Assembly (NCBI GenBank): GCA_963695975.1
Contig: CAVOIB010000001.1
Span: 1-64,000, forward strand
Length of the DNA: 64,000 bases
Direction of reading: 5' to 3'
Source: JBBQVZ01 sp963695975
GTDB lineage: Bacteria > Actinomycetota > UBA4738 > HRBIN12
Below the pieces are notes generated by a model. That model did not search any database. It was not told where the DNA came from and saw only the letters and a list, made by a program, of their open reading frames with translations. Positions 25,418-32,801 of this stretch are shown here, piece after piece (position 1 is the stretch's first letter; every line of letters begins with the position of its first letter). The position numbers were made by a program, and so were the translations under genes.

Positions 25418-26238
25418 GGGCGCTTCGGGAACCGCGAGAAGTCGGGGGGACGTTTCTCGGTGAACGCGTCGCGCCCCTCCTGCGCCTCCTCGCTCATGTA
25501 GTAGAGGAGTGTGGCGTCGCCCGCCAGCTGCTGCACGCCGGCCAGACCGTCGGTGCCGGCGTTCGCGCCGGCCTTCAACAACCGAAGCGCGAGCGGCGAG
25601 AACCCGAGCATCTCGCGGCACCACCCCACTGTCGTCGACTCCAGCTCGTCGAGCGGCACGACCGCGTTCACCAACCCCCACGAGAGCGCGGTCTGCGCGT
25701 CGTACTGGCGGCACAAGAACCAGATCTCCTTCGCGCGCTTCTCGCCGACCTGACGCGCCAGCAGGTTGATCCCATATCCGCCGTCGAACGAGCCGACCCT
25801 GGGGCCCGTCTGGCCGAACCGCGCGTTGTCGGCGGCGATCGTCAGATCGCAACAGATGTGCAGCACGTGGCCGCCGCCGATCGCGTAGCCGGCCACCATC
25901 GCGACCACGGGCTTTGGCAGACGGCGGATCTGGATCTGCAGGTCCAGCACGTTCAGCCGGCCGATGCCCTGCTCGTCGACGTAGCCGTCATCGCCGCGGA
26001 TCTTCTGGTCGCCGCCGCTGCAGAATGCGTCGGGGCCTTCCCCGGTCAGGACGATCACGCCGATCGCGGGGTCGTCGCGCGCCACGCCGAACGCCCGGAT
26101 CAGCTCCTTCACCGTGAGCGGCCTGAATGCGTTGCGCACTTCGGGCCGGTCGATCGTGATCTTCGCGATGCCCTCGACGGTCTCGTACCGGATGTCCGCG
26201 TACTCGCCCGAAGTCTGCCACGCAACCGTATCGTCCAT
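25414..26238 (-). CDS. menB: 1,4-dihydroxy-2-naphthoyl-CoA synthase
   Basis: A 274-residue crotonase-fold enzyme that cyclises o-succinylbenzoyl-CoA. Characteristic MenB blocks are ITIDRPEVRNAFRPLTVKEL, FCSGGDQKIRGDDGYVDEQG, the GYAIGGGHVLHICCDLTIAA oxyanion region, GSFDGGYGINLLARQVGEKRAKEIWFLCR and the C-terminal FTEKRPPDFSRFPKRP. The SGGDQ motif is specific to MenB among crotonases. ATG 26238 and GTG 26250 are both possible starts. It heads the menB-menA-menD operon and is divergent from menE. Confidence 0.95.
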   Translation of the reverse strand: MDDTVAWQTSGEYADIRYETVEGIAKITIDRPEVRNAFRPLTVKELIRAFGVARDDPAIGVIVLTGEGPDAFCSGGDQKIRGDDGYVDEQGIGRLNVLDLQIQIRRLPKPVVAMVAGYAIGGGHVLHICCDLTIAADNARFGQTGPRVGSFDGGYGINLLARQVGEKRAKEIWFLCRQYDAQTALSWGLVNAVVPLDELESTTVGWCREMLGFSPLALRLLKAGANAGTDGLAGVQQLAGDATLLYYMSEEAQEGRDAFTEKRPPDFSRFPKRP

Positions 26239-26279
26239 AGGACCGTTCACTCCTAGAGCGTACGCTCGAACGTTTCCGC

Positions 26280-26285
26280 TAGCCT
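26280..26285 (+). promoter_or_regulatory. -10 box of menE
   Basis: TAGCCT with 7 nt to the GTG at 26293, suggesting a leaderless menE mRNA. It lies in the short divergent gap with menB. Confidence 0.45.
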
Positions 26286-26292
26286 AACCGAC

Positions 26293-27495
26293 GTGAGCGG
26301 GTACCTGGGCGTTGCACCCGGCTCCCTGGTGGCGGTCGATCTGCCGCCGGGTCCGGCGTGGCGCGACGTTCTGGTCGACCTCTGGGCCGAGCAGCATCCG
26401 ATCCTCCCACTCGATCGACGCCTGTCCGATCGCGAACGCCGCACCATCGTGGATCTTGCCCGCCCGGCCGCCGTGATCGACGAACGGGAGACGATGATCT
26501 TCCCGGACCCCGGGCGCAGCACCACCGAGGACCTGGCGCTCGTCATCCCGACATCGGGTACCGCGGGACGTCCGAAGCTCGTCGAGCTCACGCGCATGGC
26601 GGTGGGGAGGGCGATCGGACTCTCGTTCGCGGCCTTGGGTCCGGCGATCGGGCAGACCGTTGTGGATCCGTCCGAGCCGTGGGTGTGTTGCCTCACGCCC
26701 GCGCATGTCGGCGGACTCCTCGTGTTGCTGCGCGGCCTCATCTTCGGTTCGCCGGTCACCGTGCTGGAACGGTTCGACGTCGGGACGCTCACGGATCAAG
26801 CACCCCCCGGCGCCCACGTCGCGCTCGTCCCACCGCTGCTGAAGCGCCTGGTCGCCACCAACGCCGACCTGACACGGTTCGGCGTGCTCTTGGTTGGCGG
26901 GGCATCGGTCGACGGCGATCTGGCCGTGGCCGCGCGCGAGCTCGGCGCCCGCCTGGTCACGACGTACGGCCTTACGGAGTCATGCGGAGGCATCGCGTAC
27001 GACGGACGACTCTTCGACGAGACCCAGGCGCGGATCGTGGAAGGGGCGGTTGAGCTCCGAGGCCCCACCTTGATGGAGGGCTACCGTGGGGATCCCACAG
27101 CAACCGCGAACGCGTTCGCGAGCGACGGCTGGCTACGAACCGGCGACGCCGGCGCGGTCGGAGACGACGCGCTCCTCACGGTGTTCGGCCGCGTTGACGA
27201 CGCTATCCGCACGGGCGCCGAGACGGTCTGGCCCCAAGAGGTGGAGGTCGCCCTCGAGGACCATCCGAAGGTCGGCGAGGTGGCGGTCGCCGGCCGTCCC
27301 GATCCCGAATGGGGCCACCACGTCACTGCATTCGTCGTGCCGACGGATCCGAGCGACCCCCCGACGATCGAGGAACTGCGCGACCACGTGACGATCCACC
27401 TCGCCCGTTTCAAGGCACCACGTGAGCTGATGCTCGTCGAGTCGCTCCCGAGGACGGCCGGCGGCAAGCTCAGGCGGTCGGCCCTTCGGCGCTGA
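26293..27495 (+). CDS. menE: o-Succinylbenzoate-CoA ligase
   Basis: A 400-residue adenylate-forming enzyme, somewhat short for the family (typical 450-490), mostly at the N-terminus. Motifs are the phosphate loop LVIPTSGTAGRPKLVELT, TYGLTESCGGIAYDGR, LRTGDAG and the catalytic Lys in RTAGGKLRRSALRR. The neighbourhood with menB, menA and menD supports o-succinylbenzoate as substrate. No menC or menH is in the window. A strong hairpin follows 16 nt after the stop. Confidence 0.88.
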   Translation: MSGYLGVAPGSLVAVDLPPGPAWRDVLVDLWAEQHPILPLDRRLSDRERRTIVDLARPAAVIDERETMIFPDPGRSTTEDLALVIPTSGTAGRPKLVELTRMAVGRAIGLSFAALGPAIGQTVVDPSEPWVCCLTPAHVGGLLVLLRGLIFGSPVTVLERFDVGTLTDQAPPGAHVALVPPLLKRLVATNADLTRFGVLLVGGASVDGDLAVAARELGARLVTTYGLTESCGGIAYDGRLFDETQARIVEGAVELRGPTLMEGYRGDPTATANAFASDGWLRTGDAGAVGDDALLTVFGRVDDAIRTGAETVWPQEVEVALEDHPKVGEVAVAGRPDPEWGHHVTAFVVPTDPSDPPTIEELRDHVTIHLARFKAPRELMLVESLPRTAGGKLRRSALRR

Positions 27496-27510
27496 TCCGG
27501 ACAAGACGGA

Positions 27511-27541
27511 GGCCCGAGCCCGGGAGGGGTGGGCTCGGGCC
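27511..27541 (+). terminator. Terminator hairpin after menE
   Basis: GGCCCGAGCCC (27511-27521) and GGGCTCGGGCC (27531-27541) form a perfect 11-bp stem with a 9-nt loop. No long U-run follows, as is common in high-GC actinobacteria. Confidence 0.7.
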
Positions 27542-27646
27542 ATCCGATCCCTTGCGGGATCACCGAGGGGGTGGTGACCCCACGCTGCGGCTCCGCTGCC
27601 AAGGCGTCCGCACTCCTTTCTTCGGCCCGTTCACCCATCGCGGTTG

Positions 27647-27664
27647 ATACCCCCGAACGGGTAT
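27647..27664. other. Inverted repeats in the convergent gap 27542-27754
   Basis: ATACCC (27647-27652) and GGGTAT (27659-27664) are a 6-bp inverted repeat. A second CCCC/GGGG mini-hairpin with a UUC loop is near 27692-27702. They may terminate the minus-strand response regulator gene ending at 27755. I see no gene in 27496-27754. Confidence 0.35.
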
Positions 27665-27754
27665 TGGCCGAAGGTCTCGGTCACTCGTCACCCCCTTCGG
27701 GGACCAGGCCACGGCCGAGCCGCCCGCAGGAAGGCGTAACGGAGGACGTTCGAG

Positions 27755-28429
27755 CTAGACGGAGATCGCGCCGTGCTTGACGGCGAACGAGACGGCCTCG
27801 AGCTTCGAGTGCACGCGAAGCTTGCCCAAGATGTTGCGGACGTGCGTCTGCACGGTCTGTGGGCTGATGTAGAGCTGGGACGCGATGTCGTCGTTCCGCT
27901 TGCCTTGGGCCAAGAGCGACAGGATCTCGCGCTCGCGATCGGTCAGGTCGTTGAGCAGCGCGAGCGCGTCGCGCTGTTGCTCGCGTTCTCGCGCGACCTG
28001 CGGCAGGATCCGCGCGAGCGTCATCGGGTCGATCAGGACCTCCCCGTCGGCCGCCGCCTTCGCGGCCGAGAGCAGTTCCTCCGCGGCCTCGTCCTTTCCG
28101 AGGAATCCCGAGGCGCCCGCCTCGACCGCGTCGACGAGCAACCGGTCGTCGTCGTGCGCAGTCATGATCACCACGTTGGTGGAGGGAGACGCCTCCTTGA
28201 TCTTGCGCGTCGCTTCGATCCCTGACATGCCGTCCCCTTTGAACTCGATGTCCATGAGGACGACGTCGGGCAGATGCTCCAGGCAGAGAGTGATCGCGGA
28301 CTCCGCGTCATGCACCGGTGGCGCGACCAACTCGAGCGTGTCGTCCAACCCGACCACGGTGGCGAGCGCGTCGGTCAGCACGCGATGGTCGTCGCAGATC
28401 AGGAGTGTCACGTGCTTGCTGTCTGGCAT
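27755..28429 (-). CDS. NarL/LuxR-type response regulator
   Basis: A 224-residue regulator. The receiver has VTLLICDDHRVL, the phospho-acceptor Asp in DVVLMDIEFKGDGMSG and Lys in GFLGKDEAAEE. Between receiver and DNA-binding domain is a longer-than-usual helical linker (VAREREQQRDALALLND). The LuxR helix-turn-helix is LTDREREILSLLAQGKRNDD with SPQTVQTHVRNILGKL. The ATG follows GGAGGAG within the last codons of the kinase gene, giving tight coupling. Confidence 0.92.
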   Translation of the reverse strand: MPDSKHVTLLICDDHRVLTDALATVVGLDDTLELVAPPVHDAESAITLCLEHLPDVVLMDIEFKGDGMSGIEATRKIKEASPSTNVVIMTAHDDDRLLVDAVEAGASGFLGKDEAAEELLSAAKAAADGEVLIDPMTLARILPQVAREREQQRDALALLNDLTDREREILSLLAQGKRNDDIASQLYISPQTVQTHVRNILGKLRVHSKLEAVSFAVKHGAISV

Positions 28430-29940
28430 CACTCCTCCATTGGAAGCCTGACGCGAACCATCGTACCCCCGTCACCGGGGGCGTCGGCGATGTCGATCGT
28501 GCCGTTGTGCGCCTGCACGATGCCGCGCACCATGAATAGGCCCAGACCCGAGCCGGCGGCGGTCTCGTAGCCGTCGGGTCTCCACGAAGTGAACTTCTCG
28601 AAGACGGCTTCGCGTTGTTCGGAGGGGATACCCGGCCCTCCGTCCGTGATCTCGATCGTCACCCACTCATCATCGGCACGCGCACCTACGGAGATGGAGG
28701 CCTCGAGCGGGGAGAACTTGGCTGCGTTGTCCACGAGCTGCCGTACGACCTCGGCGACCCAACGACGATCGAGCGGTGTCTCCACGCCGTCGGGAACGTC
28801 GACCGTGACGGCATGCTTGCCGACCTCCGCGAGCGCGATGCCTTCGCGCACGGTCGCCGCCAGGTCCTGCGGGCGGATGTCGTAGTTCACGGAGGATGCG
28901 TCGACCTTGAGCGCGGTCGAGGCCTGCGTCACCGTGGCCAGCAGGCGCCGCGACTCCTGTTCGATCAGGTCCAGGAACTCTCGTCGCTCGGGATCGCCCA
29001 GGCGCTCGTAGTGGGCGAGCGCGGTGCCGGCCAGGCCGCGGATCGTGGTGACGGGACCGCGGACCTCGTGCGCGATCATGGCGGCGATCTCGGCGCGCCC
29101 GCCCATCACCTGTTGCGCCTGGTCGGTCGCGCGGCGCGCGCGAGACGCCTCGGCGCGCTGCGGCGCGAGGAACGCGATCAGCGCGAGCGCGCCTGCGACA
29201 CAGGGAAGCAGGTCGGCAGGCACGATGAACGGCCGGTACGAGATGGGGTGAGCGAGCAGCACGACCTGCCCTGCGGCGGCGATGATCCAGGCGGCGGCGA
29301 GCCAGGGCGCCGGCGTGCGGACGTCGCCGCCGATCCGCCACTCGCGCCACGCGGCGACGATTAGCAGCGCGATCGTCGCGCCGCCGACGATCCAGAGTGC
29401 CGGGGTGGTCAGCGCGAACGGACCCCCGCGCTTCAGGTCGATGTTCTTGGCATGGGCGAGCGAGTGCCCCAGCACGACCAGGAGCAGATCCATAGCGACG
29501 AGTGCGACCGCGGCGACACCGAGCACGAGCGGGGCGTGGATGGGCTTGCGCCCGCGGCGGTCCCACCACGGCCTCGCGAGCACGAAGCCGACGGCTGCGA
29601 GGAGCCAGGCCGCGAACCACCCGAGCGCGGGGAACGTCAGCCGCTCCCACCCCGAGTACGAGTCGGACAGGATCCAGTGTTGGTCGAACACGACGGTCTG
29701 GCCGGCGACGACGAGAAGACCCGCACACACGAACAACGGATGCGTGTTGCCCGTGCTCCGGTAGCGCGTGAAGCACACGGCGCCGCCGGCGACGCAGAGA
29801 GCCGCGAGCGCTGCGTCGTTCGCCGCTCGGCCGTCGGGGGACCAGTGGGCGTGGACACCGATTGTGGCGAGTCCGACAACGGCGACCACTATCCCGGCGG
29901 CGTCGAGCAGCGTGGCGCGCGCATCGCGCGAGGCAGCCAT
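28429..29940 (-). CDS. Membrane sensor histidine kinase (HisKA type)
   Basis: A 503-residue kinase with about eight N-terminal helices (residues 12-260), a short coiled linker, then a classical HisKA box (MIAHEVRGPVTTIRGLAG, His near 290). The HATPase_c domain has QLVDNAAKFSP (N box), DGGPGIPSEQREAVFEKF (G1/F box) and GSGLGLFMVRGIVQAH (G2). The phospho-acceptor domain is the OmpR-partner type, although the adjacent regulator is NarL type. The ATG is preceded by a -10 box (TAGACT) 6 nt upstream, so it is likely leaderless. Signal unknown. Confidence 0.9.
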   Translation of the reverse strand: MAASRDARATLLDAAGIVVAVVGLATIGVHAHWSPDGRAANDAALAALCVAGGAVCFTRYRSTGNTHPLFVCAGLLVVAGQTVVFDQHWILSDSYSGWERLTFPALGWFAAWLLAAVGFVLARPWWDRRGRKPIHAPLVLGVAAVALVAMDLLLVVLGHSLAHAKNIDLKRGGPFALTTPALWIVGGATIALLIVAAWREWRIGGDVRTPAPWLAAAWIIAAAGQVVLLAHPISYRPFIVPADLLPCVAGALALIAFLAPQRAEASRARRATDQAQQVMGGRAEIAAMIAHEVRGPVTTIRGLAGTALAHYERLGDPERREFLDLIEQESRRLLATVTQASTALKVDASSVNYDIRPQDLAATVREGIALAEVGKHAVTVDVPDGVETPLDRRWVAEVVRQLVDNAAKFSPLEASISVGARADDEWVTIEITDGGPGIPSEQREAVFEKFTSWRPDGYETAAGSGLGLFMVRGIVQAHNGTIDIADAPGDGGTMVRVRLPMEE

Positions 29941-29946
29941 GTGGCG

Positions 29947-29952
29947 AGTCTA
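29947..29952 (-). promoter_or_regulatory. -10 box of the kinase-regulator operon
   Basis: Minus-strand TAGACT with 6 nt to the ATG at 29940. Confidence 0.45.
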
Positions 29953-29980
29953 GGACCGACCCCGCTGCCGACCGGTATCT

Positions 29981-30766
29981 CTAGGAGTACGTGTGATCGA
30001 GGTCCGGGAACGCGCCGGTCTCGACGTCCTCCATGAACGCCTCGACCGCCTCGGTCGTCGTCTGGCGGAGGTTCGCATAGGCCTTGGCGAGCTTGGGGGG
30101 TTTCTCGGTGATGCCGAGGAGGTCATGGATGATCAGCACCTGCGCGTCGCAGCCGACTCCTGCGCCGATCCCGATCGTCGGGATCTGCACGGAGCGTGTG
30201 ATCTCCGCGCCGAGCTCCGCGGGCATCGCCTCGAGCACGATCGAGAACGCACCCGCCTTCTCGAGTTGCATCGCCTGTTCGAGAACCTTCGTGCCTTCCT
30301 CGCCGCGACCCTGGACCTTCATGCCGCCCAACCCGTAGACGGACTGCGGCGTGAGCCCGACATGCGCCATCACCGGGATGCCGATCTCGACGAGTCGGTG
30401 GATGAGTTCGAACTGCGCCCCTTCCACCTTGACCGCCTGGGCGCCGCCCTCCTTGATTACGCGGCCGGCGTTGCGTACGCCGTCCTCCACGCTCGCCTGG
30501 AACGACATGAACGGCATGTCGCCGACGACCATCGCGTGCTCGGTGCCGCGCGCGACCGCCTTCACGTGATGGAGCATCTCGTCCATCGTGACCGGGAGCT
30601 CGTTCGAGTAGCCAAGGACGTTGCGGCCCACGGAATCGCCGACCAGGAGCACGGGAACGCCCGCGCGGTCGAGGATCTGGGCGGTGGGGAAGTCGTACGC
30701 CGTCAGCATTGTGAACCGTTTGCCGTCGGCCTTCCACGCACGCAGGTCGTGGATCGAAACTCGCAT
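29981..30766 (-). CDS. panB: 3-methyl-2-oxobutanoate hydroxymethyltransferase
   Basis: A 261-residue enzyme transferring a hydroxymethyl group from methylene-tetrahydrofolate to 2-oxoisovalerate, the first committed step to pantothenate. It shows MLTAYDFPTAQILDRAG, LLVGDSVGRNVLGY (metal Asp), MPFMSFQAS, AVKVEGA, PVMAHVGLTPQSV, VLEAMPAEL (catalytic Glu) and PTIGIGAGVGCDAQVLIIHDLLG. The ATG at 30766 follows AAGGAGG. Other pantothenate genes are not in the window. Divergent from rpsF. Confidence 0.95.
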   Translation of the reverse strand: MRVSIHDLRAWKADGKRFTMLTAYDFPTAQILDRAGVPVLLVGDSVGRNVLGYSNELPVTMDEMLHHVKAVARGTEHAMVVGDMPFMSFQASVEDGVRNAGRVIKEGGAQAVKVEGAQFELIHRLVEIGIPVMAHVGLTPQSVYGLGGMKVQGRGEEGTKVLEQAMQLEKAGAFSIVLEAMPAELGAEITRSVQIPTIGIGAGVGCDAQVLIIHDLLGITEKPPKLAKAYANLRQTTTEAVEAFMEDVETGAFPDLDHTYS

Positions 30767-30870
30767 CGCTCGCGCCTCCTTGCAGGTCGAGTGCACGGCA
30801 GTTCACACCAGTCTAATCGTGGAGCGGGCCCACGTGTCACCACCCGGTGCTACGTTGCGCTCGTGTCCCG

Positions 30871-30943
30871 TACACTCTGGACGCCCTCGTAGAACCCCCT
30901 GCTCCCTCTCGCGAGGGGGCCGTCCAGACCAGAGGAGGTGGAG
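30871..30943 (+). promoter_or_regulatory. Promoter and leader of the rpsF operon
   Basis: A TACACT -10 box is at 30871-30876. The leader contains a CCCTC-UCGC-GAGGG hairpin (about 30904-30917) followed by GGCCG. A hairpin with an adjacent CCG is reminiscent of the S6:S18 autoregulatory leader, but the match was not tested against the motif. Confidence 0.35.
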
Positions 30944-31285
30944 TTGAGGGAGTACGAGATCATGCTCATCCTGCCCGCTGAGGCCGACGAAGCGCTGGTC
31001 GGCACGGCGATCGACCGCATCACCAAGGTGGTGTCGGTCGCCGGAGGCGAGGTCGGGAACATCGACCGCTGGGGCCGCCGTCGTTTCGCGTTCGAGATCG
31101 CGAAGCAGACGGAGGGCTACTACGTGGTCGCCAAGTTCACCGCGGATCCGTCCGTGATCGCCGATCTCGATCGCACGTTGAACTTGGCCGACGAAGTCGT
31201 TCGGCACAAGGTGCTGGTCGTGCCCGAGAAGAAGCAGAAGCGCGTGAAGGACCGCGACAAGACGCCTTCCCCCGCCTCCGCGTGA
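30944..31285 (+). CDS. rpsF: Small ribosomal subunit protein S6
   Basis: A 113-residue S6 protein: MREYEIMLILPAEAD opening, IDRWGRRRFAFEIAKQTEGYYVVAKF core and a basic tail KKQKRVKDRD. The TTG at 30944 is preferred over a GTG two codons earlier because AGGAGG is 5-6 nt upstream and the protein then begins with the conserved MREYE. It opens the rpsF-ssb-rpsR-rplI operon, in which S6 binds S18 on the 30S platform. Confidence 0.95.
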   Translation: MREYEIMLILPAEADEALVGTAIDRITKVVSVAGGEVGNIDRWGRRRFAFEIAKQTEGYYVVAKFTADPSVIADLDRTLNLADEVVRHKVLVVPEKKQKRVKDRDKTPSPASA

Positions 31286-31330
31286 GCCATACACGCAGGA
31301 AGCGCGGAACCCACAAGGTGGTGAGTTGAC

Positions 31331-31786
31331 ATGGCGAACGACAACCAGGTGACCGTGGTCGGCAACCTGACCGACGATCCCGAGCTGCGGTACACGCCGA
31401 ACGGGGCCGCGGTGTGCAAGTTCCGGATCGCCGTGAACCGCCGGATGCCCGACGGCGCCGGCGGGTGGAAGGACGGCGAGGCGTCGTACTTCTCCGTGAA
31501 CTGCTGGCGGAGCCTCGCCGAGAACGTGGCCGAGACATTGACCCGCGGCACACGCGTCGTCGTGTCCGGCCGTCTGCAGTACCGCGCCTGGGAGAGCCAG
31601 GACGGAGAGAAACGGAGCGCCGTCGAGATCGAGGCCGACGAGATCGGTCCGAGCCTTCGGTGGGCCACCGCGAAGATCGAACGCAACCCCCGTTCCTCCG
31701 GCGCTGGTGCTGGCGGCGACTGGGGCGAGAAGGTGGCGGCACCGGTCGGCGGCATGAGCGAGGAGACACCACTGGATGGCGGGTAA
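31331..31786 (+). CDS. ssb: Single-stranded DNA-binding protein
   Basis: A 151-residue SSB with an OB fold (NQVTVVGNLTDDPELRYTPNGAAVCKFRIAV split over residues 5-35), the SYFSVNCWRSLAENVAE segment and VVVSGRLQYRAWES. The Gly-rich linker is short, and the tail ends EETPLDGG rather than the canonical DDDIPF, so the acidic protein-docking tip is atypical. A paralogue elsewhere may be the main replication SSB. Overlaps rpsR by 11 nt. Confidence 0.92.
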   Translation: MANDNQVTVVGNLTDDPELRYTPNGAAVCKFRIAVNRRMPDGAGGWKDGEASYFSVNCWRSLAENVAETLTRGTRVVVSGRLQYRAWESQDGEKRSAVEIEADEIGPSLRWATAKIERNPRSSGAGAGGDWGEKVAAPVGGMSEETPLDGG

Positions 31787-32057
31787 GGGGAAGCCACGCG
31801 AGGGGACCAGGCGCCCCAAGCGCGAGAAGGACGACAAGCCTTGGAAGAAGGTCAAGCGCAAGCCGTGCGTCTTCTGCAAGGACAAGATCGACTACGTGGA
31901 CTACAAGGACGTGGTCTCGCTACGGAAGTTCGTGTCCGAGCGCGGGAAGCTCCGTGCTCGGCGCGTGACGGGTAACTGTGTGCAGCATCAGCGAGACGTG
32001 GCCTCCGCCGTCAAGAACGCCCGCGAGATGGCGTTGCTCCCGTACTCGAGCCGATGA
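31776..32057 (+). CDS. rpsR: Small ribosomal subunit protein S18
   Basis: A 93-residue S18 protein with the zinc-ribbon start KRKPCVFCKDKIDYVDYKDV and the core LRKFVSERGKLRARRVTGNC, ending REMALLPYSSR. C36/C39 and a later Cys-His (NCVQHQ) show the zinc-binding (C+) form. Overlaps ssb upstream and rplI downstream (GATGAAG), so translation is coupled. Confidence 0.96.
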   Translation: MAGKGKPREGTRRPKREKDDKPWKKVKRKPCVFCKDKIDYVDYKDVVSLRKFVSERGKLRARRVTGNCVQHQRDVASAVKNAREMALLPYSSR

Positions 32058-32503
32058 AGATCATCCTGCAGAAGCCCGTCGAGAAGCTCGGTGACCCCGG
32101 GGACGTCGTCGAGGTCGCGGACGGCTACGCGCGCAACTACCTGATCCCCCGCTCGCTCGCCATCCGTGCCCACCGCGGCGCGGACAAGCAGGCAGAGACG
32201 CTCAGGCGTTCGCACCTGTCTCGCCAGAACCAGAAGAAGGTCGAGTTCGAGGCGCTCGCGGCGAAGCTGATCGCGTCGCAGGTGACGATCTCAGCCCGGG
32301 CCGGCGAGGAGGGCAAGCTCTTCGGCTCGGTGACCGCCGCCGACGTCGCCGAGGCGATCGGGGCGCAGGCCGGGATCTCGGTCGACCGCAAAGACGTTCA
32401 CTTGGACGAGCCGATCCGCTCGCTGGGGACCCACGAGGTTCGCGTGCACCTGTTCCAAGACGTCGACCCGGTTCTGACCCTGGAGGTCACGGCCGAGGAG
32501 TAG
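32054..32503 (+). CDS. rplI: Large ribosomal subunit protein L9
   Basis: A 149-residue L9: MKIILQKPVEKLGDPGDVVEVADGYARNYLIPRSLA gives the N-terminal rRNA-binding domain across residues 1-36. A long connecting helix and the C-terminal domain (GKLFGSVTAADVAEAIGAQ, then IRSLGTHEVRVHLFQDV) follow. The ATG overlaps the rpsR stop. A strong terminator hairpin lies 26 nt after the stop. Confidence 0.96.
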   Translation: MKIILQKPVEKLGDPGDVVEVADGYARNYLIPRSLAIRAHRGADKQAETLRRSHLSRQNQKKVEFEALAAKLIASQVTISARAGEEGKLFGSVTAADVAEAIGAQAGISVDRKDVHLDEPIRSLGTHEVRVHLFQDVDPVLTLEVTAEE

Positions 32504-32528
32504 GAACCTGCAACGCAACGGAACACGG

Positions 32529-32556
32529 GAGGCCGGGCGGCGATACGCCCGGCCTC
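32529..32556 (+). terminator. Terminator of the rpsF-ssb-rpsR-rplI operon
   Basis: GAGGCCGGGCG (32529-32539) and CGCCCGGCCTC (32546-32556) form a perfect 11-bp stem with a 6-nt loop, followed by TTC. Confidence 0.8.
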
Positions 32557-32587
32557 TTCGGATCGCGGAGCGGGCGTGTCAGAGGCG

Positions 32588-32702
32588 GTGTCCACACTTG
32601 TCCACATGCTTGTCCACCCAGCGAACGCGCAGGTCACAGGCGGAGTGACAAGGAATCTCGGATCCCCACCTGCGGCGATGGGAATCCACCGAGTTATCCG
32701 AT
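32588..32702. promoter_or_regulatory. Cluster of DnaA boxes upstream of dnaB
   Basis: GTGTCCACA (32588), TTGTCCACA (32598) and TTGTCCACC (32610) are three tandem near-consensus DnaA boxes (TTGTCCACA is the preferred actinobacterial form). Weaker matches are GAATCCACC (32682) and TTATCCGAT (32694). The region is otherwise free of genes between rplI and dnaB. It could be DnaA control of dnaB, or a DnaA-titration or origin-like site. No dnaA or dnaN and no AT-rich unwinding region are in view. Confidence 0.55.
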
Positions 32703-32801
32703 GTGAACGTTCGAGGACGAAGCGTAGCCTCCGGAGGTCGAGGGGCGAGATGTCGGAGAGGGGTGAAGGTTCTGGCGCGTACCGCTGATGACGTACGGCG
32801 C

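Noticed and set aside
32588..32702. A full chromosomal replication origin
   Set aside because: No dnaA or dnaN and no AT-rich unwinding stretch nearby; only the DnaA-box cluster is claimed.
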